Below are positions 18,075 through 27,818 of a stretch of 64,000 bases of DNA, piece after piece (position 1 is the first letter of the stretch; the number at the start of each line of letters is the position of its first letter). The notes beneath the pieces were generated by a model. The model did no database searches, was not told the DNA's origin, and worked only from the letters and a program-made list of their open reading frames with translations. The position numbers were made by a program, and so were the translations under genes. The stretch spans positions 310,001 through 374,000 of the forward strand of contig NZ_CP018076.1 of NCBI RefSeq assembly GCF_001886735.1, given 5' to 3'. This DNA is from Sulfitobacter alexandrii. Lineage in GTDB: Bacteria > Pseudomonadota > Alphaproteobacteria > Rhodobacterales > Rhodobacteraceae.

Positions 18075-18836
18075 TCAGGGTGCCGCATCGCCGTGATAGA
18101 TCAGCGCGGCCACCTGGGCCCGGTTGTGGACGCCAAGCTTGCGATAGGCGGATTTGGCGTAGTCGGACACGGTGTGGACGGAAATGGTACAGATGGCCGC
18201 GGTTTCCTGCCTGCTGTGTCCCTGTGCCAGCAGATAGACGACCTCGCGCTCCCGGGGGGTGAGCGCCTCGAAAGTGTCGGGCAGATCGGGCGCAACGAGG
18301 TGACGGCCGAACGCGACCTCGCCTTGTGTCACCGGCGTGGCGGCTGTCAGTTCCTCCAGCCGTCGATGGATGAGCAGGCAGAACAGGCGGATCTCTTCGG
18401 CGCGGGGAAAGACCTTTTCCATGAAGCTGGACTTGACCCGCGCGGTGCCCACGATGAAACCCCCGAAGCGTTCCGATCCGCGCAGCCGCATCGGAATGCC
18501 GAGGCAGGAGCGCATACCCGCCTCTGCCGCGCGCCTGACGAAGGCGCGCTCTTCTTCGGTCACGTAGGGGTGTGCGTCGATGAATTCGGCACCCAGCGGC
18601 AGGATGCGATAGGAGTCGCAGGCGTAGCGCAGGAAGGGGTCTTTTTCGGGCGGATGGTGTGCATAAACCGCGGGTGCGGTGCACCGCAGGAAGGGGGCGG
18701 TGAAGTCATGGTCGACTGTCAGGTAGATGGCGTGATCGAAACCGGCGCTGGCCAGCGTTTCGACGGCGTCGGTCCAGAGCCTTTCCGGATCGTCGAGTTG
18801 TTCCAGCAGCGCAGCCCGGTTCACCAACATCGTCAT
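18075..18836 (-). CDS. LuxR family regulator with N-terminal autoinducer-binding-like domain (LuxR solo)
   Basis: A 253-residue protein. Residues about 10-165 resemble an autoinducer-binding or GAF-like sensor domain, with FDHAIYLTVDHDF and SCLGIPMRLRGSERFGGFIVG. The C-terminal 65 residues are a LuxR HTH: LTPREREVVYLLAQGHSRQETA then SVHTVSDYAKSAYRKLGVHNRAQVAALI. No luxI-type synthase lies in the window, so it is a solo that may sense foreign or endogenous signals. The ATG at 18836 is preceded by a G-rich ribosome site lying inside a hairpin, and a 10-bp palindrome lies 35 bp upstream. Confidence 0.88.
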   Translation of the reverse strand: MTMLVNRAALLEQLDDPERLWTDAVETLASAGFDHAIYLTVDHDFTAPFLRCTAPAVYAHHPPEKDPFLRYACDSYRILPLGAEFIDAHPYVTEEERAFVRRAAEAGMRSCLGIPMRLRGSERFGGFIVGTARVKSSFMEKVFPRAEEIRLFCLLIHRRLEELTAATPVTQGEVAFGRHLVAPDLPDTFEALTPREREVVYLLAQGHSRQETAAICTISVHTVSDYAKSAYRKLGVHNRAQVAALIYHGDAAP

Positions 18837-18839
18837 CTT

Positions 18840-18856
18840 CCCCCCCTTTTCGGGGG
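18840..18856 (-). promoter_or_regulatory. Hairpin sequestering the ribosome-binding site of the LuxR gene
   Basis: On the minus strand the leader reads CCCCC, GAAAA loop, GGGGGGG, then AAG and the ATG. The G-run is the only Shine-Dalgarno-like sequence and pairs with the C-run, so initiation may be limited by this stem. Confidence 0.5.
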
Positions 18857-18870
18857 ATCGCGAAAAGTTA

Positions 18871-18880
18871 ACAGTACTGT
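18871..18880. promoter_or_regulatory. Palindrome upstream of the LuxR gene
   Basis: ACAGTACTGT is a perfect 10-bp palindrome 35 bp upstream of the LuxR start. Its position and symmetry fit an operator, possibly for autoregulation. It is shorter than a classical 20-bp lux box. Confidence 0.3.
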
Positions 18881-18943
18881 AGGATGATGCTGGGGAACAC
18901 GGAAGCCCGTGCGGTATATTACCCCGCTGGATTTTAGAACATT

Positions 18944-18976
18944 GCACGCTGAGGGCTCCGAGAGCTCTCGGCGTGC
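18944..18976. terminator. Nested inverted repeats downstream of the NYN gene
   Basis: GCACGC (18944-18949) pairs with GCGTGC (18971-18976) around an inner palindrome CCGAGAGCTCTCGG (18958-18971). It lies 25 nt past the minus-strand NYN gene stop, so a terminator-like or RNA-stability role is plausible. No strong T-tract follows. Confidence 0.35.
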
Positions 18977-19000
18977 CATTTCAGGTAGAAAAACTTCCCG

Positions 19001-19546
19001 TCAGTCGGACGAATTATCCCGCGGCGGGCGCCCGATGACCTCTCGCAGGTCTTCCAGTTCGATGAAGTTGTCGGCTTGCCGGCGCAGATCGTCCGAGATC
19101 ATCGGCGGCTGGCTGCGGATGGTCGAGACGACCGAGACCCGGACGCCCTGCCGTTGCAGGCTTTCCACCAGCGGGCGGAAATCGCCGTCGCCCGAGAAGA
19201 TCACGATATGGTCCACGCGGGGCGCCAGTTCCATGGCATCGACGGCCAGTTCGATGTCCATGTTGCCCTTGACCTTACGCCGACCCATGCTGTCGGTGTA
19301 TTCCTTGGCCGGTTTCGTGACCATCGAGAATCCGTTGTAGTTCAGCCAGTCGACAAGAGGGCGGATCGGAGAATACTCATCGTTTTCAAGCAAGGCCGTG
19401 TAGTAGAACGCGCGCAGCAGCTTGCCGCGGCGCATGAACTCGGCCCGGAGCAGTTTGTAGTCTATGTCGAATCCAAGCGTCTTTGCTGCGGCGTAGAGAT
19501 TCGAGCCGTCGATGAACAGCGCCAGACGCTCATCTTTATAAAACAT
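19001..19546 (-). CDS. NYN (PIN-like) domain ribonuclease, LabA/DUF88 family
   Basis: A 181-residue protein with all acidic residues of the NYN nuclease centre: Asp13 in LALFIDGSNLY, Asp97 and Asp103 in GNMDIELAVDAM, and Asp120/Asp122 in IFSGDGDFRPLV. Proteins of this family are metal-dependent ribonucleases with roles in RNA processing or decay; the target is unknown. Intact catalytic residues suggest activity. It is divergent from folK, with 129 bp between the starts. Confidence 0.9.
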   Translation of the reverse strand: MFYKDERLALFIDGSNLYAAAKTLGFDIDYKLLRAEFMRRGKLLRAFYYTALLENDEYSPIRPLVDWLNYNGFSMVTKPAKEYTDSMGRRKVKGNMDIELAVDAMELAPRVDHIVIFSGDGDFRPLVESLQRQGVRVSVVSTIRSQPPMISDDLRRQADNFIELEDLREVIGRPPRDNSSD

Positions 19547-19675
19547 CCCAGGGTCCTTTCGGCGAAGTCTTCGCCAAGCAATGAATTGTGCTTTAACGTG
19601 CTGCGAGGCTCAAATTGCAACTATGACCAGAAGAGCGCCCGTCACCTTACCGCGCATAACTAAGGGTTTTTGAAC

Positions 19676-20287
19676 ATGCTGCAAGGCACCACAGACGGGG
19701 AAAAGGGCGATCCTCCGCTTATGGGGCGGGCGACAGCGCTTCTGGCGCTCGGTGCTAACCTCGGATCAGCCGCCGGGTCGCCCCTGCAAACGCTGCACGC
19801 CGCCCTTAAGGAACTGGAAGTGTGGGGCGCGATGATTCGTTCTGTATCATCGTTTTACGCCACGCCGGCCTTCCCGGCCGGAGCCGGGCCCGACTATGTG
19901 AACGCGGCGGCCAAAGTGGATTTTTCGGGCACCGCACCGGAATTGCTCAAGGTGCTGCATGACGTCGAGGCAGGCATGGGGCGCGCGCGGGAGGTGCGCT
20001 GGGGGCAGCGGACGCTCGACATCGACCTGCTGGGCATGGGCGACCGGGTATTGCCGGACGTGCCCACCTACCGCGCGTGGCTCGAGTTGCCGCTGGCAGA
20101 GCAGATGGTCCGGGCGCCGGACCGGCTGATCCTTCCGCACCCGCGGCTTCAGGAGCGCGCATTCGTCCTCGTGCCGCTGTCTGAGATCGCGGGGGACTGG
20201 AGGCACCCCGTGCTGGGGAAGACGATACGACAGCTTTTGTCGGCCTTGCCCGGGGAAGATGTGGCGGCGGTGAAGCGCCTCGAATAG
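19676..20287 (+). CDS. folK: 2-amino-4-hydroxy-6-hydroxymethyldihydropteridine diphosphokinase
   Basis: Transfers pyrophosphate from ATP to 6-hydroxymethyl-dihydropterin in folate synthesis. The 203 residues include [39 protein letters not shown], and the Mg/ATP motif [14 protein letters not shown], then [18 protein letters not shown]. The ATG at 19676 has AAGGG about 8 nt upstream; an in-frame ATG at 19721 would give a shorter N-terminus closer to most homologues. No other folate gene is adjacent. Confidence 0.95.
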   Translation: MLQGTTDGEKGDPPLMGRATALLALGANLGSAAGSPLQTLHAALKELEVWGAMIRSVSSFYATPAFPAGAGPDYVNAAAKVDFSGTAPELLKVLHDVEAGMGRAREVRWGQRTLDIDLLGMGDRVLPDVPTYRAWLELPLAEQMVRAPDRLILPHPRLQERAFVLVPLSEIAGDWRHPVLGKTIRQLLSALPGEDVAAVKRLE

Positions 20288-20358
20288 TTGCTTGTAAATC
20301 AGTGAAAACGGGCCTAGGTAAGCCCTTTCTGACTGCCTCTATCAAATGGAGCATCCCG

Positions 20359-20712
20359 ATGGCCCGCGTTACCGTAGAAGATTGTGTCGACAAGGTTCCG
20401 AATCGTTTCGAGCTTGTCATGCTTGCCGCCCACCGGGCGCGTGAAATCTCTGCCGGGTCCGCCGTGACCGTGGATCGCGACAACGACAAGAACCCGGTCG
20501 TGTCCCTGCGCGAGATCGCGGAAGAGACGCAATCGGCCGACGATCTGCGCGAGCGCCTGATCGAAAGCAACCAGAGCCAGATCGAGGTCGACGAGCCCGA
20601 AGATGATGCCATGGCATTGCTGATGGGGCAGGAGCAGGACAAGCCGGAAGAGGACAGCATGTCCGAAGAGATGCTGCTCCGGCAGTTGATGGCGGCCCAG
20701 GGGCAGGGGTAA
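20359..20712 (+). CDS. rpoZ: DNA-directed RNA polymerase omega subunit
   Basis: A small RNA polymerase subunit that helps fold beta-prime and, in many Gram-negatives, contributes to ppGpp binding. The 117 residues begin [31 protein letters not shown], the standard omega N-terminus, and end in an acidic tail typical of alphaproteobacteria. It lies 29 nt before the RSH gene, a conserved pairing that places a ppGpp target component beside the ppGpp enzyme. Confidence 0.97.
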   Translation: MARVTVEDCVDKVPNRFELVMLAAHRAREISAGSAVTVDRDNDKNPVVSLREIAEETQSADDLRERLIESNQSQIEVDEPEDDAMALLMGQEQDKPEEDSMSEEMLLRQLMAAQGQG

Positions 20713-20741
20713 CCCGGCACCGGGCTCATAGGGCGGATGGC

Positions 20742-22913
20742 ATGGAAAGCGCCGAAACGACCGCCGACGATCTGATTCGCCTGGTCAAAGTCTACAACCC
20801 GAAAACAAACGAAGAGCTGATCCGCGCCGCCTTTGCCTTCGGCGCGGAGATGCACGAAGGCCAGTTCCGTCATTCCGGGCAGCCTTATTTCACGCACCCT
20901 GTCGCGGTTGCAGCGATCCTGACGGAACAGCAACTCGACGATGCGACCCTCATCACCGCGCTGCTGCACGACACGATCGAGGACACCAAGGCATCCTATG
21001 CAGACGTGGAGACGCGGTTCGGCACCGAGATCGCCGAACTGGTCGATGGCGTCACCAAGCTGACGAACCTGCAACTGAATTCCTCGGAAACCAAGCAGGC
21101 CGAGAATTTCCGCAAGCTGTTCATGGCAATGTCCAAGGACCTGCGGGTGATTCTGGTCAAGCTCGCGGACCGGCTGCACAACATGCGCACGATCAAGGCG
21201 ATGCGGCCCGCCAAGCAAGGCCAGAAGGCGCGCGAGACCATGGACATCTACGCGCCGCTGGCCGGGCGCATGGGGATGCAGTGGATGCGTGAAGAGCTGG
21301 AGGACCTGGCGTTTCGTGTGCTGAACCCGGAAGGGCGCGCCAGCATCATCCGCCGTTTCATCACCCTTCAGCGAGAGACCGGCGACGTCATCCAGCGGAT
21401 CACCGGCGACATGCGGATCGAACTGGCCAAGGCCGGGGTCGAGGCAGATGTGTTCGGACGCGCGAAGAAGCCCTATTCCATCTGGCGCAAGATGGAGGAG
21501 AAGGAGCAGAGCTTCGGCCGGTTGTCCGACATCTACGGCTTCCGGGTGATCGTGGACAACGAGGAAGACTGCTATCGCGCGCTGGGCGCGATCCACCAGC
21601 GGTGGCGTGCGGTGCCGGGACGGTTCAAGGATTATATCAGCCAGCCGAAGTCGAACGGGTATCGCAGCATCCACACCACGGTGTCGGGCCGCGACGGCAA
21701 GCGGGTGGAGGTCCAGATCCGCACCAGCCAGATGCACGACGTCGCCGAGACCGGGGTGGCGGCGCACTGGTCCTATCGCGACGGGGTCCGGTCCAAGAAC
21801 CCCTTTGCGGTGGACCCGGCCAAATGGATTGCGCAGCTGACCGAACAATTCGACGCCGAGGAGAACCACGAGGATTTTCTCGAGGCGGTGAAGCTGGAGA
21901 TGTATGCCGACAAGGTATTCTGCTTCACGCCAAAGGGCGACGTGGTGAAGCTGCCGCGCGGGGCCACGCCGATCGACTTTGCCTATGCCATCCACACGCG
22001 GATCGGCAATGCCGTGGTGGGGGCAAAGGTGGATCACATGCGCGTCCCGCTGTGGACGCGGATCAAGAACGGTCAGTCGGTCGAGATCATCACCGCGCAG
22101 GGGCAGACGCCGCAGGTGACATGGCTGGACATCGCGACCACGGGCAAGGCCAAGACCGCGATCCGGCGCTCCCTGCGCGAAGTGGATCGCGCGCGGTTCA
22201 TCAAGCTGGGGCAGGAGCTGGCGCGCTCCGCCTTTGCGCATGTGGGCAAGCGGGTGACCGACAAGGTGCTGCGGACCGCGGCCAAGAACATGCGTCTCGA
22301 CAGCGCCGAGGAAGTGCTGGCGCGGCTGGGCAGTTCCGAGCTTTCGGGGCGCGAGGTGGTGCGCGCCGTCTATGCCGACCTCGCGCCGCGCAAGGGCGAA
22401 CATATCGACAAGGCGCGGGCCGTGGTCGGGCTGGAGCCGGGCCAGTCCTTTGACCGGGCGCCCTGCTGCAACCCGTTGCCCGGAGAGCGGATCGTCGGCA
22501 TCACCTTCCGCGGGCAGGGGGTGACCGTTCACGCCATCGATTGCGACCGGCTGTCGATCTACGAGGACCAGCCGGAGCGCTGGCTCGACCTGCGGTGGCA
22601 CGAGGGCAACCATCCGGCGGTCTACGAGGCCGTGCTGGACATGACCCTCGGCAACGGCGCCGGCGCATTGGGCCGCATCTGCACCCTGATCGGAGAGGCC
22701 GCGGCGAACATTTCGGACCTCACATTTCTGGAACGCAGGCCTGACTTTTACCGCCTGTTGATCTATGTGGAATTGAGAGACATCGCGCATCTTCATTCGT
22801 TGATGCTGACGCTGGAGGCGGAAAGCGAAGTGGCGCAGATCAGCCGCTACCGCAACAAGAACCTGCCCGAGAAAGCAGAGGCGCAGGGATCGCAAAAAAG
22901 CCCGGACCACTGA
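20742..22913 (+). CDS. Bifunctional (p)ppGpp synthetase/hydrolase (RSH family)
   Basis: The single long RSH protein typical of alphaproteobacteria (often named relA, rsh or spoT), 723 residues. An HD hydrolase domain at about 25-190 has the catalytic HD pair at 76-77 (LLHDTIED) and KLADRLHNMRT. A synthetase domain at about 230-360 has DIYGFRVIV and QPKSNGYRSIHT. A TGS domain (about 385-450) has VFCFTPKGDVVKLPRGATPIDFAYAIH, and a C-terminal ACT domain follows. Both catalytic halves look intact, so it should make and break the stringent-response alarmone. It is transcribed with rpoZ. Confidence 0.96.
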   Translation: MESAETTADDLIRLVKVYNPKTNEELIRAAFAFGAEMHEGQFRHSGQPYFTHPVAVAAILTEQQLDDATLITALLHDTIEDTKASYADVETRFGTEIAELVDGVTKLTNLQLNSSETKQAENFRKLFMAMSKDLRVILVKLADRLHNMRTIKAMRPAKQGQKARETMDIYAPLAGRMGMQWMREELEDLAFRVLNPEGRASIIRRFITLQRETGDVIQRITGDMRIELAKAGVEADVFGRAKKPYSIWRKMEEKEQSFGRLSDIYGFRVIVDNEEDCYRALGAIHQRWRAVPGRFKDYISQPKSNGYRSIHTTVSGRDGKRVEVQIRTSQMHDVAETGVAAHWSYRDGVRSKNPFAVDPAKWIAQLTEQFDAEENHEDFLEAVKLEMYADKVFCFTPKGDVVKLPRGATPIDFAYAIHTRIGNAVVGAKVDHMRVPLWTRIKNGQSVEIITAQGQTPQVTWLDIATTGKAKTAIRRSLREVDRARFIKLGQELARSAFAHVGKRVTDKVLRTAAKNMRLDSAEEVLARLGSSELSGREVVRAVYADLAPRKGEHIDKARAVVGLEPGQSFDRAPCCNPLPGERIVGITFRGQGVTVHAIDCDRLSIYEDQPERWLDLRWHEGNHPAVYEAVLDMTLGNGAGALGRICTLIGEAAANISDLTFLERRPDFYRLLIYVELRDIAHLHSLMLTLEAESEVAQISRYRNKNLPEKAEAQGSQKSPDH

Positions 22914-22941
22914 GCGATCAAAGAGAAACTGGAACCTGGAT

Positions 22942-23598
22942 TTGATTTTCAAACGCCGTGATCCGAAGCCGACATTGCGCGCGATGGCCGAGTTTCTCTG
23001 GCCGCGCGGCGGCTGGACACGCGCGTTTCACTATGTCCGGCACCGGATGAAGCGGTTGCCCGACAGCCCCGAGCGCATCGCGCGGGGGATCTGGGCGGGG
23101 GTGTTCACGTCGTTCACGCCGTTCTACGGGCTGCATTTCGTCATTGCCGCGCTGCTGGCCAAGCTGATGAAGGGGAACGTGCTTGCCGCGCTGATGGGCA
23201 CGTTTTTCGGCAATCCGCTGACCTATGTGCCGATCGGGGTGATGGCGCTTCAGACAGGTCATTTCGTGCTTGGTTCGCGCTTTACCGAGGGCGATCACCG
23301 GTCCTTCGGGGGCAAGTTCGCGGATGCCGGCGCAGACCTCTGGTGGAACCTGCGCGCCATCTTTACCGATGCGCACATGGACTGGTCGGGGATCGTGGTG
23401 TTCATCGAACAGGTCTTCTACCCCTACCTGATCGGGGGGATTCTGCCGGGTATCTTCTTCGCCTCGCTGTCCTACTACGTGATGGTGCCGCTGCTGAGGG
23501 CCTACCAGAAACGGCGCAAGGGCATGATCAAGGCCAAGTTCGAGGCATTGAAGCAAAAAACGGCGCACAAGGCTGACGCCAAGCGCAAAGTGGACTAG
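22942..23598 (+). CDS. DUF2062 domain membrane protein
   Basis: A 218-residue protein with hydrophobic helices around 55-80, 85-105 and 160-190 and the DUF2062 signature [18 protein letters not shown] and [15 protein letters not shown]. The C-terminus is Lys-rich and cytoplasmic. The function is unknown; related domains occur in glycosyltransferase-associated proteins. TTG 22942 is taken as the start because it gives [10 protein letters not shown], the usual beginning; the next ATG would delete it. It lies 28 nt after the RSH gene. Confidence 0.85.
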   Translation: MIFKRRDPKPTLRAMAEFLWPRGGWTRAFHYVRHRMKRLPDSPERIARGIWAGVFTSFTPFYGLHFVIAALLAKLMKGNVLAALMGTFFGNPLTYVPIGVMALQTGHFVLGSRFTEGDHRSFGGKFADAGADLWWNLRAIFTDAHMDWSGIVVFIEQVFYPYLIGGILPGIFFASLSYYVMVPLLRAYQKRRKGMIKAKFEALKQKTAHKADAKRKVD

Positions 23599-23629
23599 CG
23601 TCCGGGCGAACATACCGAGAGGACCAGAG

Positions 23630-24379
23630 ATGGCAGACCCGCAAAAGCTCAGACTGGGCGTGAACATCGACCACGTGGCAACTGTCAGAAACGCGCGTGG
23701 CGGCCAGTATCCCGATCCGCTGCGCGCGGCAAAGATCGCGGAAAAGGCGGGCGCTGACGGGATCACCGCGCACTTGCGCGAGGACCGTCGCCATATCTCG
23801 GACAGCGATATCGAAGGCTTGATGGACGTTCTGACGGTCCCGCTGAACTTTGAAATGGCGGCCACCGAAGAGATGCAGAATATCGCCCTGCGGCACCGCC
23901 CCCATGCAGTCTGCATCGTTCCGGAAAAGCGCGAGGAGCGCACGACCGAAGGCGGGCTGGAAGTCGCGCGCGAGGAGAACCGCCTGGCGCATTTCATCGC
24001 GCCCCTGCGTGAAGCCGGCTGCCGGGTGTCGATCTTCATCGCGGCGGACAAGCGGCAGATCGATGCGGCGCACCGGATCGGCGCCGAGGTGATCGAACTG
24101 CATACCGGCGCCTATTGCGACGCCTACGCGGAAGGACGGTTCGACGCGGCGCAGGCGGAGCTGCGCGGTCTGGAGGAGATGGCGCGCTACGCACACGGCC
24201 TCGGGCTGGAGGTGCACGCGGGCCACGGGCTGACCTACGACACGGTGTCGCCGGTTGCGGCCTTCCCCGAGGTGCGCGAGCTCAACATCGGGCATTTCCT
24301 GATCGGCGAGGCGATCTTTCTCGGGCTGGAACCGGCGATCGCCGAAATGCGCCGCCTGATGGACGAGGCGAGATCGTGA
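23630..24379 (+). CDS. pdxJ: Pyridoxine 5'-phosphate synthase
   Basis: Condenses 1-deoxyxylulose 5-phosphate with 3-amino-2-oxopropyl phosphate in DXP-dependent vitamin B6 synthesis. The 249-residue TIM barrel shows [62 protein letters not shown] and [12 protein letters not shown]. The stop overlaps the next gene in a GTGA junction. AGAGGACCAGAG lies upstream of the ATG. Confidence 0.97.
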   Translation: MADPQKLRLGVNIDHVATVRNARGGQYPDPLRAAKIAEKAGADGITAHLREDRRHISDSDIEGLMDVLTVPLNFEMAATEEMQNIALRHRPHAVCIVPEKREERTTEGGLEVAREENRLAHFIAPLREAGCRVSIFIAADKRQIDAAHRIGAEVIELHTGAYCDAYAEGRFDAAQAELRGLEEMARYAHGLGLEVHAGHGLTYDTVSPVAAFPEVRELNIGHFLIGEAIFLGLEPAIAEMRRLMDEARS

Positions 24380-24831
24380 AGCGGTGGCTGCTGGCCCTTG
24401 CGCTGGGCGCGGTCGCCGCCGCGCCGCTGGCCGCGCAGCAGGTTGAGGTGCGTGACTGCGCGGGCCGGATGTCGCCGCTGGGGATCGTCGAGCCGTGGGA
24501 GGACTATTCCCGGACCTATTCCAACGGCAAGGTACGTGTCGCCCTGATGGACCTGCTGGAACCTGCGGGCGGACCTGTCTACCTGATGCTCCTGTCCCCG
24601 CCCTATAACGAGATCGGGGACCGGCAGTGCAAGACCATCGGTGTGGACGGCATCGGTTTCTGGAATGCCGATTTCCCGACCCTCGACGCCAGCTACGACC
24701 CGGCCACGGGCCTGCGGTTCACCATGGCGGTGGAGCTTTACGATCCGCAAAGCGGGGGCGGCCGTGCCGCGCTGTTGACCGCGACCCTGAACCAGGCAAC
24801 CGGCGCTATCGACGCGCGGCTCTCGCGGTAG
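24376..24831 (+). CDS. Secreted hypothetical protein
   Basis: A 151-residue protein with a clear Sec signal peptide: KRW then a Leu/Ala-rich core and probable cleavage near residue 20 (PLAA/QQ). The mature part contains two cysteines, RDCAGRM and RQCKTIG, and a beta-rich pattern including [26 protein letters not shown] do not recognise the family. GTG 24376 is the start because it opens the signal peptide and overlaps the pdxJ stop. It lies 12 nt before acpS. Confidence 0.72.
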   Translation: MKRWLLALALGAVAAAPLAAQQVEVRDCAGRMSPLGIVEPWEDYSRTYSNGKVRVALMDLLEPAGGPVYLMLLSPPYNEIGDRQCKTIGVDGIGFWNADFPTLDASYDPATGLRFTMAVELYDPQSGGGRAALLTATLNQATGAIDARLSR

Positions 24832-24843
24832 GGCAGGGCGACC

Positions 24844-25245
24844 ATGATCCTCGGCATCGGGACCGACCTGGCCAATATCGAACGCATTCAGGGCACGCTG
24901 GACCGGTTCGGCACGCGGTTCCGCAACCGCGTCTTCACCGAGGTCGAACAGGCCAAATCGGAGCGCCGCCGCGATGTGGCCGGGACCTATGCCAAGCGGT
25001 GGGCCGCGAAGGAGGCCTGCTCAAAGGCGCTGGGCACCGGGTTGCGCATGGGGATCAACTGGCGTGACATGGCTGTCAGCAATATCTCGACCGGGCAGCC
25101 GGTGATGTCGGTGACGGGCTGGGCGGCGAAGCGCCTGCAGGAGATGACGCCACCGGGCCACGAAGCCGTCATCCACGTGACCTTGACCGACGATCACCCC
25201 TGGGCGCAGGCCTTTGTCGTGATCGAGGCACGGGTCCTGCCGTGA
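24844..25245 (+). CDS. acpS: Holo-[acyl-carrier-protein] synthase
   Basis: Transfers 4'-phosphopantetheine from CoA to apo-ACP. The 133-residue protein has the PPTase motifs [15 protein letters not shown], with the Mg-binding Asp, and [18 protein letters not shown], with the second catalytic region containing WAAKEA. Length is as expected. It lies in the pdxJ-acpS-lepB-rnc-era-recO order typical of proteobacteria. Confidence 0.96.
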   Translation: MILGIGTDLANIERIQGTLDRFGTRFRNRVFTEVEQAKSERRRDVAGTYAKRWAAKEACSKALGTGLRMGINWRDMAVSNISTGQPVMSVTGWAAKRLQEMTPPGHEAVIHVTLTDDHPWAQAFVVIEARVLP

Positions 25246-25253
25246 TCGGCGGG

Positions 25254-25268
25254 GCCGCGCCGCGCGGC
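25254..25268 (+). terminator. GC hairpin after acpS
   Basis: GCCGCGC, a single C, then GCGCGGC form a near-perfect palindrome 8 nt past the acpS stop, followed by TTCCCTT. It may terminate part of the pdxJ-acpS transcript before the lepB promoter. Confidence 0.35.
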
Positions 25269-25273
25269 TTCCC

Positions 25274-25302
25274 TTGACAGTCGCGCCCCGCCTGCGCATG
25301 TA
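25274..25302 (+). promoter_or_regulatory. Sigma-70-type promoter candidate for lepB-rnc-era
   Basis: TTGACA (25274-25279), a 17-nt spacer and CATGTA (25297-25302), 31 nt before the lepB start. The perfect -35 and ideal spacing make it the most convincing promoter in this stretch. Confidence 0.55.
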
Positions 25303-25333
25303 GCCCCCAACCCGAGCAGAAGGAAAACGCGGC

Positions 25334-26170
25334 ATGGCCGAGAAGGAAAAGACAGGCAACGCCTTTGTCGAAACGGTCAAGACGATCGTCTATGCGCTGC
25401 TGATCGCGGGCGTGTTCCGCACCCTTTTCTTCCAACCTTTCTGGATCCCCTCGGGGTCGATGAAGGAAACCCTGCTGATCGGGGATTTCCTGTTCGTGAA
25501 CAAGATGGCCTACGGCTATTCCTACGCCTCCTGCCCGAGCCTCATGCTGCCGCGTTTCGGGATCGAGATCGACGCCATGGATGTCTGCGGCGTGTTCGAC
25601 GGCGACAACACCCGGCTGTTCGGCAGCGAGCCGGAGCGCGGCGACGTGGTGGTGTTCCGCCATCCGGTTTCGGGCCGCGACTACATCAAGCGGCTGATCG
25701 GCCTGCCGGGAGACACCATTCAGGTGAAGGCCGGGGTGCTGAACATCAACGGCACGCCCGTCGAACTGCGCGATGACGGCACCTTCGAGGAAGAGATGAC
25801 CGCGCAGGGGCCGCAGCGGCTGCGCCCGCGGTGCGAGAACGGCCCTGTGGGCGAAGGCGGCACGTGTATCAAGAGCCGCCAGATCGAAACCCTGCCGAAC
25901 GGCGTGTCCCACGCGATCCTGAACATCGGCGATCAGCAATCCGACCGCACCGGTGTCTACACGGTGCCGGAAGGGCATTACTTCTTCATGGGCGACAACC
26001 GCGACAATTCCGCCGACAGCCGCCTGGCACAGCAGGCGGGGGGTGTCGGCTTCGTCCCCTACGAGAACCTGATCGGTCGCGCCGACCGTATCATGTTCAG
26101 CTCGGCCGGGCGGTCGATGCTGTTCTTCTGGACCTGGCGTGGCGACCGGTTCTTCAAAGCGGTGAAATGA
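25334..26170 (+). CDS. lepB: Signal peptidase I
   Basis: Membrane-bound serine protease that removes Sec and Tat signal peptides. The 278 residues have one N-terminal transmembrane helix (about 13-33), then the catalytic Ser42 in [14 protein letters not shown] and general-base Lys119 in [13 protein letters not shown], and the late box [13 protein letters not shown]. Length is usual for alphaproteobacteria. Its stop overlaps the rnc start by ATGA. Confidence 0.97.
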   Translation: MAEKEKTGNAFVETVKTIVYALLIAGVFRTLFFQPFWIPSGSMKETLLIGDFLFVNKMAYGYSYASCPSLMLPRFGIEIDAMDVCGVFDGDNTRLFGSEPERGDVVVFRHPVSGRDYIKRLIGLPGDTIQVKAGVLNINGTPVELRDDGTFEEEMTAQGPQRLRPRCENGPVGEGGTCIKSRQIETLPNGVSHAILNIGDQQSDRTGVYTVPEGHYFFMGDNRDNSADSRLAQQAGGVGFVPYENLIGRADRIMFSSAGRSMLFFWTWRGDRFFKAVK

Positions 26171-26853
26171 AACTGAGCGGCGATCTCAAGGCGTTCCAGG
26201 AGCGTCTCGGGCATCGGTTCGCCGACCCTGCGCTGCTGGTCCGTGCGGTCACCCATGCCTCCATGTCGTCGGCAAACAGGGACGACAACCAGCGGCTGGA
26301 GTTTCTTGGCGACCGGGTGCTGGGCCTCGTGATGGCGGAGGCGCTTCTGGCGCTGGACACCGGTGCGACGGAAGGGCAGCTTGCGCCGCGGTTCAATGCT
26401 CTTGTCCGTAAGGAAGCCTGCGCCGACGTGGCTCGCGAGATCGACCTGGGCAAGGTGCTCAAGCTGGGCCGGTCCGAGATGATCTCGGGCGGGCGGCGCA
26501 AGATGGCGCTTCTGGGTGACGGGATCGAGGCGGTCATCGCGGCTGTCTATCTCGACGGCGGGTTCGATGCCGCCAAGGCGATGATCCTCCGGCTGTGGGG
26601 CAATCGGCTGACAACGGTGGAGGATGACGCGCGGGACGCCAAGACGGCCTTGCAGGAATGGGCGCAGGCGCGCAAGCTGTCGCCACCGAAGTACGTGCAG
26701 ACCGACCGGAGCGGCCCGGATCACGCCCCGTTGTTCACCATCGAGGCGCGGCTGGAGAACGGTGAGACATCCCGCGCGAGCGCGCCGTCCAAACGCGCGG
26801 CCGAGCAGGAGGCCGCCAGCACGCTGCTCCGGCAACTGGAGACAGACACATGA
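26167..26853 (+). CDS. rnc: Ribonuclease III
   Basis: Double-strand-specific RNase for rRNA and mRNA processing. In 228 residues it has the catalytic signature [15 protein letters not shown] near 40-54, the second acidic pair in [18 protein letters not shown], and a C-terminal dsRNA-binding domain (about 155-225) ending [14 protein letters not shown]. The ATG at 26167 overlaps lepB, and the stop overlaps era, both by 4 nt. Confidence 0.97.
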   Translation: MKLSGDLKAFQERLGHRFADPALLVRAVTHASMSSANRDDNQRLEFLGDRVLGLVMAEALLALDTGATEGQLAPRFNALVRKEACADVAREIDLGKVLKLGRSEMISGGRRKMALLGDGIEAVIAAVYLDGGFDAAKAMILRLWGNRLTTVEDDARDAKTALQEWAQARKLSPPKYVQTDRSGPDHAPLFTIEARLENGETSRASAPSKRAAEQEAASTLLRQLETDT

Positions 26854-27758
26854 CCACCCGCGCCGGATTCGTCGCCCTGATCGGAGAGCCCAACGCGGGC
26901 AAGTCCACCCTGCTCAACCGCATGGTCGGCGCAAAGGTGTCGATCGTCACTCACAAGGTGCAGACCACCCGTGCGCGCATCCGCGGGGTGGCGATGGAAG
27001 GGGACGCGCAGATCGTCTTTGTCGATACGCCAGGCCTGTTCCAGCCGCGCCGCAGGCTTGACCGGGCGATGGTCGCCGCGGCCTGGGGCGGGGCGGCGGA
27101 TGCGGATGTCGTGGTGTTGCTGGTTGAAGCGCATCGCGGTCTCACCGAAGGGGTCGCGCGGATACTCGACGGGCTGGGCGAGATCGGCAAGGGACGCAAG
27201 ATTGCCCTGGCGATCAACAAGATCGACCGGGTCGAGCCGCCCGTGCTGCTCGGGCTCAGCAAGGCTTTGAACGAGCGTCATGCCTTTGCCGAGACCTTCA
27301 TGATCTCGGCCGAACGCGGTTACGGCGTGGAGGCTTTGCGCCGGTGGCTGGCGACCGAACTGCCCGAGGGCCCGTGGCTCTACCCCGAGGACCAGATCGC
27401 GGATCTGCCGATGCGGATGATCGCCGCCGAGATGACACGCGAGAAGCTGACGTTGCGACTGCACCAGGAGTTGCCCTACCAGCTGACCGTCGAGACCGAG
27501 AACTGGGAAGAGCGCAAGGACGGATCGGCGCGGATCGATCAGCTGATCTATGTCGTGCGCGACGGGCACAAGGGCATCGTGCTGGGCAACAAGGGCGAGA
27601 CCATCAAGCAGGTCAGCAAGGCGGCGCGGGAGGAGCTGGAGGAGTTCCTTGGCCGCCGCGTGCACCTGTTCCTTCAGGTGAAGGTCCGGGCGAACTGGCT
27701 GGAAGAGGCCGAACGCTACACCGAGATGGGGCTCGATTTCAAAGATGGCAACGGTTGA
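26850..27758 (+). CDS. era: GTPase Era, 16S rRNA-binding ribosome assembly factor
   Basis: The 302-residue protein has the G1 P-loop [10 protein letters not shown] (12-21), the G2/G3 region TTRARIRG and VDTPGL, G4 as NKID, and a C-terminal KH domain with the GxxG loop [10 protein letters not shown] that binds the 3' end of 16S rRNA. G4 and G5 spacing look normal. It is the third gene of the lepB-rnc-era operon, joined by an ATGA overlap. Confidence 0.97.
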   Translation: MTTRAGFVALIGEPNAGKSTLLNRMVGAKVSIVTHKVQTTRARIRGVAMEGDAQIVFVDTPGLFQPRRRLDRAMVAAAWGGAADADVVVLLVEAHRGLTEGVARILDGLGEIGKGRKIALAINKIDRVEPPVLLGLSKALNERHAFAETFMISAERGYGVEALRRWLATELPEGPWLYPEDQIADLPMRMIAAEMTREKLTLRLHQELPYQLTVETENWEERKDGSARIDQLIYVVRDGHKGIVLGNKGETIKQVSKAAREELEEFLGRRVHLFLQVKVRANWLEEAERYTEMGLDFKDGNG

Positions 27759-27818
27759 TCCTGACCGCGATGTCGCGCCGGAAGCGTGTATTTTTGGAAC
27801 AATGAACCCGGAGGTCCC

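Noticed and set aside
19947..22952. A 1001-codon minus-strand open frame opposite folK, rpoZ and the RSH gene
   Set aside because: It is the antisense shadow of well-recognised plus-strand genes in high-GC DNA; composition is Arg/His/Leu-rich with no domain.
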